A DNA stretch of 43,817 nucleotides from NCBI GenBank assembly GCA_002261195.1, contig MVBO01000126.1, forward strand, positions 1-43,817. The letters run 5' to 3'. The stretch comes from Bifiguratus adelaidae. Its lineage: Eukaryota > Mucoromycota > Endogonomycetes > Endogonales. The stretch's first letter is position 1. Every line of letters starts with the position of its first letter. Below are positions 1 to 12,385 of the stretch, piece after piece. The notes below the pieces were generated by a model, which had not been told where the DNA came from, ran no database searches, and saw nothing but the letters and a program-made list of their open reading frames with translations. Position numbers and translations under genes: made by a program.

Positions 1-856
1 CTTCACTCACATGCTAAATCTTTGACTGTCCGACGAACGACATCACTTTTCGGCGACCCCAGTTGATTAAACTGGCCGGGGTGCGTTGTCTATAGAAGAA
101 TTGAGTATGAATCACTGATGGCCGGACTTCTACTCACAAGTCGATGGCCGTACTTCTTTGCCAGGACTCCGATCGCTTTAAGCTCCTCATCGGCATATTC
201 CAGCGAGTATCTGAGCCCACATTAGGTGAAGACTGTGGAAGGTGAAATCATTGCAGATGCATACCCCCAATCATCATGACTCGCAAATGGAAACATGTCG
301 CTAGACATTCTCATGAATTTGATGTTATTCTCTAGCGCCAGATTGGGTTAGAAGTTGCCAGTATTGACCGAGAATGAGAAGCGCACCTTCATTCCACTAT
401 TAAGCGGTAGTCGAACGGAATTGATCAATCGATTTGCTAAGCACCATTCAGTATCCGTACCTCAACGAGTTTAACCAAGTCCAGGACATTCTGAAGATAT
501 CCAGTGAATACAGATCGCCATGATCCAACATTACGTGCTCACCAATCTTCCGAGTTCCTTGACGTAATCCAGACCTTTCTCCTTGATTGTATCTAATAAA
601 GCAGTTCGCTTTCAATTCCTTGTTGTCAACTTGAATGTCAACATACCTATCCTACATGTCCTAGAACAGAACACGGGCGGCTTTTGAAAACGTAATATGG
701 TATTTAGACAGCTAAATAATATGCGCTCCTATAAGATACCACGAAATCACCTCGAGGCTTTACTTACGCATATCCTAAGCGTCCTTTAAAACCATGAGTT
801 TCGTTCTTGACCACTCCTGCTGCCATAGTGACCAAAGTGCGAAGAACTAAGCTCAT
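1..856 (-). CDS. uve1: UV-damage endonuclease (UVDE/Uve1 family), 5' part
   Basis: UVDE nicks DNA 5' to UV photoproducts and other distortions, starting an alternative excision repair route in the nucleus and mitochondria. I read eight exons on the minus strand: 856-768, 711-647, 592-543, 490-461, 396-387, 331-265, 210-138 and 89-11. All junctions keep frame. The spliced product carries the family hallmarks in order: GRLGYACLNT, PPVFCSRTCR, MSSDMFPFASH, EEL.AIG.LA..YGHRL and HPGQFNQLGSP. The last contains a metal-binding His. The gene runs off the left edge, so the C-terminal half of the TIM-barrel is missing here. Exon 5 is only 10 nt. The N-terminus is short compared with the long leader of S. 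pombe Uve1. It is divergent from NDC1 across 143 bp that hold CRE and E-box palindromes. The family call is very secure; the exact start is less so. Confidence 0.93.
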
Positions 857-910
857 ATTGTTCACCTGTCAAACGGAACAATTCCTTATATAGGGTAAGA
901 CTTCGCAGGG

Positions 911-918
911 TGACGTCA
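911..918. promoter_or_regulatory. CRE palindrome TGACGTCA between UVDE and NDC1
   Basis: This is a perfect 8-bp CRE, the site bound by Atf1/CREB-type bZIP factors. It lies 55 bp upstream of the UVDE start codon and 82 bp upstream of the NDC1 start. Stress-responsive control of the repair gene is plausible but inferred from the motif only. Confidence 0.5.
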
Positions 919-936
919 TCGACATTTAAGATCGAG

Positions 937-944
937 TCACGTGA
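937..944. promoter_or_regulatory. E-box palindrome TCACGTGA
   Basis: A perfect palindrome of the type bound by bHLH proteins such as Cbf1/USF. It lies 19 bp from the CRE in the same divergent promoter and 56 bp upstream of the NDC1 start. Confidence 0.45.
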
Positions 945-999
945 TATGCCATTTTATTGTCTCGAAACGCCAGTTGGAAGCTTGGAGCGTGCATGAAGC

Positions 1000-3644
1000 A
1001 TGAATGCAACAAAAGCTTTTGGCGTGTCCGACTTTAGGACGTTATGCCAGAGATGTCTTCAGGAAAGGCTAACCCATCTATTGTTTGGGGCGTTTGCAGT
1101 CGCGTATATCTTGGTGATCCTCGCGCAATTGCGGCCAGTGTTTCCATTCTCGTCGTCTGCTTTACGTAAGTGCTTTATACATTGCTTTTGAGTAGAAAAG
1201 GATGGAAGAGCATATACTGATCCCACTTCAGGCCACATTGTCCATATATTTCTTGCTGCTAATACGCTATTCAATGCGGTCGTTGTTGGATTTCCCTTGG
1301 TGCTCCTAACGATAGCCCGCAAACAGCGCATGACTGGTGAGTAGAAGACCGCTCAGGGCGCAAAAATCGTAATGTCACTGAGCTCGTTGACCTTTTAGTA
1401 CAAAAGCGCGTGAATTTGACATTATATGAGGATCTGGTCGCCATAATCCTGAACTCAGACAGCTGGACATTCATTGGTCTCTACATGTTATCTGCGTTGG
1501 CCACGACATTTGTTGTTCTGAATCTGACTGGGGAGAACTACTTTTTGCGCGTCATGGTTAGGCCAGAAGGGTAGGGACTAGGTCGGATTAGACATTGATT
1601 GAACTCATCGAAAATTACTAGGCAATACGGCACTCCTCAACTGAGTGAGAAGTATATTTGGTGTTGGACTCATTGCCTGTGTCTGGCATTCTGTTTTTAC
1701 GTTCGTCGAACCTTGCAACATCGTGATACCCTGAAATTTCCGTCCATACAGGTAAGTCATTTTGCTATTATGTGGAGTGGTAGCGTTAACTAGCAACACT
1801 AGTTACCTCAATGGTTCGCTATAAGGAGTCGCTTCCCCATTATTGTTTTCGACGCTCTCTCATTTTATCGCAAATACTTCGTTCGCTACGTGCTTGTCTC
1901 CGAATTTGCCTCGTGGTTAAGTTACCGGCTGGTTGCGCTCGTCTGGAATATGTTCTACGCGTGAGTTGCATCTACGAAAATGGGTCAAAGGAGGCAAATT
2001 TAAGAAATATTTTAGCGTTTTGGATACACCAGTCATCCGACTACATATATGGGATGTTCCCTTTTACCTGCGTCTGGCCTTCTGTGGATTTTTGTGTGTT
2101 CTGGGGTGGACAGCTATCGATGAGCTTACAGAGGCGGTATTCACACAGGTCAGTCTACCACACTTGAATGCGAGCGAGCATTACGGTCGTCTTACGATGC
2201 TATAGATAACACAAGCCATAAGTTCGGCAACAGACCCTGTGACGTGTATCATCACCGGTCTTCAGGAAAAGCGGCCCTATATACAGGTGAGTGGACTAGA
2301 TTGTTGTCACTGCTATCATCTAAAGCTTTGGTGTAGTCTCTGGCTTTGGCTGAATCCGCTTGTATGCTAAAGACTAACGCGAGGTTACGAGCGGCGATTT
2401 TCCACGATGTGGATCGAAAACCATCCACTTGGGAGCAAATTTCTGGCCAAAGTTTGACTATAGTTAACGGACTGGAAACAGAGTTGGCAAAACTCAGGCA
2501 GGGCCCTGCTCTCGGTAAGTTGGTTAATAATGGACGGTTAAAGCAGCTTACCAAATTCGTTACTCTAGCTTCAAATACGAAGACAAGTCCGCAAAGTATA
2601 ACTCCTTCCAGTCAAGATCCACATCAGCTTAAAGTAATGGAAGCTGATATCTTTAAGCCTGCTCCCAAACCGCAGAATATATTCGAACAACTGAGCGTAA
2701 CGCAACGATTACCATGGTCCTCTGGCCCAAAACCTCAACCATCACCATCAAATCCAACAAACACCACCAACACCAACGACACCACTGCCACTGTTCCCAA
2801 TATCTTCTCCAGCCCGGGGAAGCCTTCCTTACCTCAATCAGGCAGCAGACTTAGCGCACCCATCTTGCAAGGTCATCCAGCTAAAAGTATTAGTCAGCCA
2901 CTGCCAGAGACTGCGACTCTGTCCGAAAGTGTCAAAGGGATCGCGGACCTACTGAGCGAAATGCGCGCTTTGTTTGCATCTAACCAGTTTCTGATGCACG
3001 CTGTTAGCGACGTTTGGAAGAAGATCTATAAACGCCTAGGATCTTCTCCCGTGGCTGAGAAGGCCGAGCAAAAGTTGGCGCTCATCAAAGGTGAAGAAAT
3101 ATCCACAAAGGAACTGACTACTCGGTACCGACAGCTCACGAGTCCGACTCTGGAGAGAATTACACAAAAGGCGTTCGCCAATGTACAACAGCTTGTGTGG
3201 GCAACAGATCGTAAGTAACAAGGAACGATATCGTATCGCGTGAGATCTAAGTTGCCGTGCTTCCAGTCCTGCGCACGTTAGTCTTGGCCTCCTATAGTGA
3301 GGACCGCTATGGGATCGTGCAAAATTCGATACCCCAAGTTTTGGAAACATTTCTTTCCTGCCTCTTAGAGATAGAAAGTTTTATACAACATCCACCAGAG
3401 ACGGTGACAATCGAGCAAGCAGATGTGCCACAAGTTGCAGTACGGGAAGCCAATATAGCAGCACAAGGTAGGTCTCATGTCGCGCATTCTGTCTTGTCGA
3501 CTGATACTGGTTGATTACCCTCGCTCAGCCCTAAATCAGACATTGTACGATATCACGACGACGTTTCGCGAAAGTTTAGGCGATCTACGGGTATCACCTC
3601 GATATCGCGAGAAATTGCAAGCCTTTGTAGATTTTGCTGCATAA
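1000..3644 (+). CDS. NDC1: Nucleoporin NDC1 (pore membrane protein)
   Basis: NDC1 is an integral nuclear envelope protein that anchors nuclear pore complexes and, in fungi, the spindle pole body. The N-terminal half, in several short exons, gives successive hydrophobic segments (LLFGAFAVAYILVIL, VHIFLAANTLFNAVVVG, FIGLYMLSALATTFVVL and others). The cytosolic half begins with SLALAE and carries the diagnostic DVDRKP.TWEQI block near 2400-2450. It is followed by a low-complexity Asn/Thr/Pro linker (about 2730-2800). The conserved C-terminus is RYGIVQNSIPQVLE and then a last exon ending in KLQAFVDFAA and TAA. About nine GT-AG introns and about 700 residues fit the family. The start at 1000 is the first ATG of the frame, just before the first membrane segment. 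Confidence 0.9.
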
Positions 3645-3650
3645 TGGATT

Positions 3651-3664
3651 TCACGCGAACGTGT
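3651..3664 (+). promoter_or_regulatory. CACG-N4-CGTG dyad upstream of TPX2
   Basis: The 14-mer TCACGCGAACGTGT begins 7 bp after the NDC1 stop and lies about 150 bp upstream of the TPX2 start. It holds an inverted repeat CACG/CGTG around CGAA. The identical 14-mer recurs at 38893-38906 in another promoter. Function is unknown; it contains an ACGCGAA core resembling G1/S (MBF/E2F-like) sites. Confidence 0.3.
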
Positions 3665-3810
3665 CACTCTCCTATTTCCTTTTTAGGGATACGTTCCTGG
3701 ACTTGGAGCGCTAGGTTGTATTTGCGTTGGCATTAGGCCGTCCACCGAGATTTAGTGCCTGAACTCATACAAACAAGACTTTCTTGGATCCTAAATCTAC
3801 GACAACAGCA

Positions 3811-6113
3811 ATGATCGAAGTCACGCGGACGTCGCGCTCCTATCTCACCACTCCAAAGCGTGCGCACAAGCATAGACGCAAGCCCTCACAAACGCCGAGT
3901 CTGGACCTCCAAGTAGAGAGTCCGCTCAAAGAGTTACCTGTAGGAAGACGCGATACCATACCGGCACGAGGACTATTTGCGCTGAACTCTAACGGTGAGT
4001 TATTCAAATATTCTAACTAGCTCAGTGCTCAATTGCGACGTGTTCTTGTAGGGGATAATAGCGACTCGCCATTTCAGAGCACACCAGTAAAGCTGAATGC
4101 GCTCGAGAAGCTGTATGCCAAGTCATCCAAAACACCAAAACTTGATAATGGTTATTATCCCATCACGGAGGAGGACACAGAGAATGACGAGGGGGTATTG
4201 TTGCTGGACGACATACATCATCAACCGACCGATCAGCTTAAAGAAACACCAGCACATGAGACGGCTGAGAATCCTTCACCCATCGAAGAAGTAAATGCGG
4301 AAGATAGTGTGTTTGCACAAGACACAGTAGCGTATTTAGACGATCACGAAAGCAGGAAGCGGCGAATGTCGCGAGGGTCGCATTCATCGTCTTTCATTGA
4401 TCCAGATATGCCGGAAGATATGCCAAACGTTCGCGAAAAAATAGCGGCATATAGTCAATACGTCGGCATCAGCCATTCTCCCTTCCTCACGACTTCGTCG
4501 GCTCATAGTTGGAAGAATTTGACCGCTATTGGCGCTAAGAAATCGACGAAGGCCCTCACAGTGCCCATAGGCTTCAATGCGGCCGAAAAAGAGACAATAG
4601 CGAGCCAATCTAAGCGTTATCTAGCTCCAAAGTCGCCTGGCATCACGGTAGGGTAAAATTTCTTGTTGCTTGAACTGAACAGTATCGTAGAAAGTCAAAC
4701 GGCCTCCACCCAGGTCAGGGAATACTACCATCCCTGAACCTTTCAAATTTCATTCGACAACAAGGGAAAACGCTCTATTTGAGATATCGCAAAACTCCAC
4801 TGAAAGCGAACCCTTCATACCGCTGTCTGAGCGCATTTTAAAGTTCCAGAAGAAAGAGTCGGGTCACCTGGAGAAAAGACATGCACCGGCTCAACCTCGA
4901 CAGTTGACGATACCTCTATCCCCCAATTTCCGATCCGGTAACCGCAATCCTCATGCCAGGTAGGATCGCGCGGCAGTTGTTTGGCATCCTGGTGTTTAGT
5001 TTACATGTTCATGATTATCTTAGGAACGCGAAAAGTACGGAGGAGCAAGAGCTTGAAGAATTTCAAAAGCATCAATTCAAAGCCCATGCTGTCAACAAGA
5101 AGGTCAGTAACACGGCAACCCAAACTTTGCCGAAACATTGTACTGAACATAAGAATAGGTGCTGGACGGAGCGGGAGACTTGGGGGTCCCGAGGGTAAAG
5201 AAGGCTGCGTTGACAGTTCCAAAATCACCAACCTTCCAACCCATGCGATCGCGTGATAAACTGCCATTGAGTGACAATGACAAGGCCGACCTGCGTCCTT
5301 CCAATGATTCTAACAAGCCTTTCAAGCCAAAGATCGAGCATCGCCTTGTGATACCTGAAGAAGTTCGCCTTCCAGGAGACGAGCGTGCGGAAATGAGGAA
5401 GAAGCAGTGGCAGGAAAAGATGAAGCGCGAGCTGGCAAGGCACAGGATGACAGATAACTTTCTGCGTGCCAACTCACCAACGGAGGAAAAGCCAAAGGTA
5501 CGTCTGTGCGCGTGAACTCGCAGAGGACTAATGACAGTGCGTCTTTTAACAGACCAAACCGCAATCAGGCGGGCAATTTCCTCTTACAGAGCCAGTCCCC
5601 TTCACATTTGAGACATCTGCCCGTGGTGAGCGATATCAGAAGGTATTTCGGGAGAGATTGGCAAAGTGGCAGGAAAGAGAAGAGAAAAGTCATGATTTCC
5701 GCGCATTGCCAGTGCCCAAATTCTCTGACAAGCCCTATGTCCCTGCAAAATCCACAAAGCCTCCAACGGTCGCAGAAGATGTCCATCTGAATTTGGATAC
5801 GCGGGCACATGAGCGGATGGAGTACGAGCAGGCGAAGGCCGAGCGCGAGCATGAACGCAGCGAGCGAAAGCGAAAAGCAGAAGAGGTAAAATCGCATTAT
5901 GGACGCCGACAATTAGCTTGACGTTCATGTGTTTAGGAAGCCGAAAACGAACGACTACGCCAACTTCGGAGAAGCTTGATTCACAAACCTGAACCAATCT
6001 CATCTTACCCGGCTATTGCCATTCATCCCTCCGATCGACCCGTCACGAAACCTGTCTCTCCAAAGTTTTCAGACAGATGGCGACATCGCTTCATGAGCCA
6101 CGCAGGTGATTAA
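3811..6113 (+). CDS. TPX2: TPX2-family spindle assembly factor
   Basis: TPX2 binds microtubules, is released from importin by Ran-GTP and promotes spindle assembly. The reading starts MIEVTRTSRSY. In order it contains TTIPEPFKFHSTTRE (about 4720-4760), an FKAHAVNKKVLDG..GVPRVKK block typical of the TPX2 importin-binding region (5080-5200), ALTVPKSPTF, and PVPFTFETSARGERYQKVF (5590-5650). It ends with the canonical TPX2 C-terminal domain: a long charged helix, RSLIHKPEPI, then PVTKPVSPKFSDR and stop. About six short introns give roughly 640 residues. I saw no clear animal-type Aurora A-binding N-terminus. The start at 3811 is the first ATG; an upstream exon is possible. TPX2 is absent from budding yeasts, so its presence supports an early-diverging fungus. 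Confidence 0.88.
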
Positions 6114-6257
6114 TATCTCCTCGGTTGTATCCTGTGTTTTCTCCACTGTATCATCTACATGCAAAAATTATTCTTCTTCTCTTCTTTTACTCTTCTTTTG
6201 AGCAACATTATAAGATATGCTTGGTAGGCAACATAGCGCATACACCTTGCTAGCTTC

Positions 6258-7132
6258 ATGCTTGCTTATCAGACTACGCTGCCGTATGCAGTGGAAGGCC
6301 ATAGCAGCCGCATAGGAAAGTCTACGGAACAAAGTGGAAAGTTTCCATCAAAGAAGCAGCCGGTCGCTGGAAGAGGTCTCAACTCGGACCATGAGCATCA
6401 GGAAGAAGAAGCACTGCTTGACGAGTTGCAAAGTAGGTACGTTTTTCACCGCAACGATGACTTACGTATCTCTTTTTGAAACAGGGCTTTTGATGGGTCG
6501 GAGTGAGGTCACTAGAAACAATGCCGAGCAAGTCCTATCCAAAACGACCGAGAAAGTTCAGCGATCCATTGATTCTATTATCAAGAGCAGTCAATCCTTC
6601 TTGTATGCGCGTCTCTAAAACTTGCGACGAGGCTCTAGGACTCACGATGCTCGGCTAGGGAAAAGGATGCTCAAGAATTAAAGAGTAACATGCGTCAGTT
6701 GCAAGAACAGGAGCAACAATTGTTACATGCAAGCGAAATGGAGCTTCATAAGTACAAGGTATGAGAACTTTAATTCGCTCACCGCTCATACCTTCCATCT
6801 TGCCAGGCTTCTATTGCGTCCGCCATGGCAGCCTTGGAAAGAGTTCAACGCGAGAGATTACGATTGCAAAGGGATTTCAAACATGATATCGATATGACGC
6901 GTAAGACCGTTTGTAAGAGAGCGAATTGACCATTTACTGTGATCTTTAGTCGCCAATCATCAAAAGGAGCGTCAAGAATTTGAACGAATGTGCGAGAGAG
7001 AATTTGAAAACTATCAAGAACAATTGAACAAAGGCGTCAAGGTATCTATCTGATCAGTGACACATTATGCATCTTATTGAGCGATTTGCACAGGAAATGT
7101 CGACAAGCACTTTGCTCAAGTATTTGTCTTAA
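6258..7132 (+). CDS. Coiled-coil protein of unknown function
   Basis: Six exons (6258-6432, 6485-6602, 6659-6758, 6807-6900, 6950-7041, 7094-7132) join without frame break into 205 codons. After a polar N-terminus of about 45 residues the protein is almost entirely predicted coiled coil, rich in Glu, Gln, Lys, Arg and Leu. It includes ELKSNMRQLQEQEQQLLHAS and ERLRLQRDFKHDID, and ends LLKYLS. There is no signal peptide or membrane segment. Size, architecture and the short hydrophobic C-terminus vaguely recall the SYCP3/Cor1 class of axis proteins, but I see no decisive motif and do not assign it. It follows TPX2 by 144 bp on the same strand and converges on the ubiquitin ligase. The start codon is the least certain part. 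Confidence 0.65.
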
Positions 7133-7239
7133 GTCGTATTTAGCAAACATAAAATAGTAGTACACGAAAAGATTTGAACATAACAACAGGTCCGCAGACA
7201 ATGAAATCCAGTGGTTGTCTTACGGTAGCGAAACTGAGT

Positions 7240-10426
<3,187 letters not shown>

Positions 10427-10503
10427 CGTGTGTAAGAGGACAGACGAAGAGCAAAGTAAAAAGGAAGGCGAAGCGGGTCAAACAGGCAATTTAATTCATT
10501 AGT

Positions 10504-12334
10504 CTATATTTGGACGAATTTGCCTCGCGTCAGGTTGACGCTAAGAGTTTTCCCGAGCAGCTTCTGAAGCTTTTCAACAAAGACATCAATCTCTTGCCGC
10601 TTTACTCCAATGGCTGCAGCAGCTGTCATATAGCTCGTGGGAGCATTTGCGAGTCGCGGGGTGTATTCATCAATGTGTGACATGAATCCGTTGAATGAAT
10701 AGCCAGATATCGTTTTGGTGGTATGGGGAGGCACGACGCGGGTGCCTGACACGGAGCGGGAAAACAACATAGATCCCAAAAAGGTGACAGATGTGGCGGA
10801 TGTGTCGGTGGGCAGATTCAAGGTCATGGCTAGGATTTGTGCGTTGAGAGAGGCATTAAGGCTGTTGGGTAAATTTTACCTAAGGAGACGTCATTGACGG
10901 GAGTTTCGAGCACTCGGCAGCCTAGATTGTGGGCTACTAGGCTGAGGCTATGGCAAAGATGCGCATAATTTTCACGTCGCTCTTGCAGCAATGCCAAAAA
11001 GCCATCAGCGCCAACCTCTAGAAGAGTGATAAACAGGTCCATAATGGGTGCAATGGACGCTCTTCCTAGGGTTCCCGAGTGAATGAAATGGCATGCTTGA
11101 GATATCTCGACATACCTGGGTACATTTGGGACAAGGCTGCGATGGGTTCGTTTTGAGGTCCAGCCACCACAGAACCGCCAACGGGGACAAGGAAATTCTT
11201 GTCCGTCGATTGGATATATAGATCGACTCGCCCTTGCCGACAAGCTTCATTCACTAGATTGACGCACTTTTGGGAGGCTAAGCCATAGGCGTTATTGATG
11301 ACATGGGGAATATCATGTTCCTGGCAGATCTTTGCCAATTCGATGATCCTAACAATGGTTTACTTTAAGAGGTTTCAGAGTCTCAACGCGTACCTATCTG
11401 GTACTCTTGGAGCAAAGCAGCTGGTTGTGGACATGATACACACAATGTTCTCAGGACCTAATTCATGTACCTTTCCTTGGACAGCTGCTAGATTGGTACG
11501 GACCATATCGCCTTCCATCACATTAGGTATCACCACAGGTACGTAACCTGTGGATACCGGTATGAGTTTGCAGGTTCAACATGTTGACTAGCGTTGCTAA
11601 CCTGCAGTAATGATGGACTTGAAGCAACTTTTTTGATCGATTCTCGGCCACAGGACGTATTTCGCACGGGGTCTTTGTGATCCCACTGTTCTCATGGACA
11701 AAGTCAGGGCCATTCCCGTTGCCATAGGTAGTATAACACACGCTGCTGCTGCTGCTTTTGTAAGACCTAATATTGCTCCTTGAGCCAAGGCAACGGTGAT
11801 AAAATGGCCAAAGACATCTACCGCAAATCCGCAATAGATCGAGCACCATATACTGGGTCAACTTGTAAAGTAAGCTGGATCCAGCCGCCTTGGGCTGAAC
11901 TTCCGAGATATCTCCACTTCTGCCAATGCCATGTCCAAAACTACACCGGCTTAGTTATCTGAGCCAACTCCAACTGTTCCGCTCACCCATAGTGTCGGCG
12001 CGCAACAATTCGACTCGCTATACGAGCCTCACGCTCTCCCAGACCCACATTGGCTATCACCTCTGTTTAGATTACGCGTTCGAAACATGTTCTCAAACCT
12101 TGACTCACACTGAAAGTTGTTGCTATCCATCTTGGCGATATGACCCAATACCCATTCAATGTCAGCCTCAGACCAAGGCGTCCTTGGAACGCGTCGTTGG
12201 GACAATAACGTCTGAAACTTTGCATGTCGCTGCTCTAGTGATTGTCTACCCTGTGATGCATATGTCTGTGAGCCAAGCAGTTCTCCTATGAGTCGTTCTT
12301 CCATAGGCGCTATTCCTTTTCCGTTGCACGTCAA
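10504..12334 (-). CDS. SEPSECS: O-phosphoseryl-tRNA(Sec) selenium transferase (SepSecS)
   Basis: SepSecS converts phosphoseryl-tRNA(Sec) to selenocysteinyl-tRNA(Sec) with selenophosphate, using PLP. Eight exons (12334-12109, 12053-11987, 11940-11822, 11766-11602, 11547-11394, 11348-11116, 11065-10880, 10829-10504) total 1476 nt, exactly 492 codons. Family blocks follow in order: [120 protein letters not shown] (with the PLP-binding Lys), QMYPGRASIAP, and [16 protein letters not shown] near the C-terminus. The length of 491 aa is close to human (501); the C-terminal tail is slightly shorter. No in-frame stop interrupts it. The start could instead be the Met at 12304. It is divergent from the RhoGAP gene across about 51 bp, and Rsp5 follows 77 bp downstream on the same strand. 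Confidence 0.96.
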
Positions 12335-12385
12335 ATAGTATTCGCGCTTGACATGGTGATGGTCTAAACCGCAATCATTCCAGTC

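Noticed and set aside
2730-2800. ACC/AAC-rich tract as a microsatellite
   Set aside because: It is an imperfect run encoding an Asn/Thr linker inside NDC1 and keeps the frame; low complexity, not a repeat element.
10504-12334. SepSecS as bacterial or animal contamination
   Set aside because: Its introns share size and splice signals with neighbouring fungal genes, and it lies within a continuous fungal gene order.
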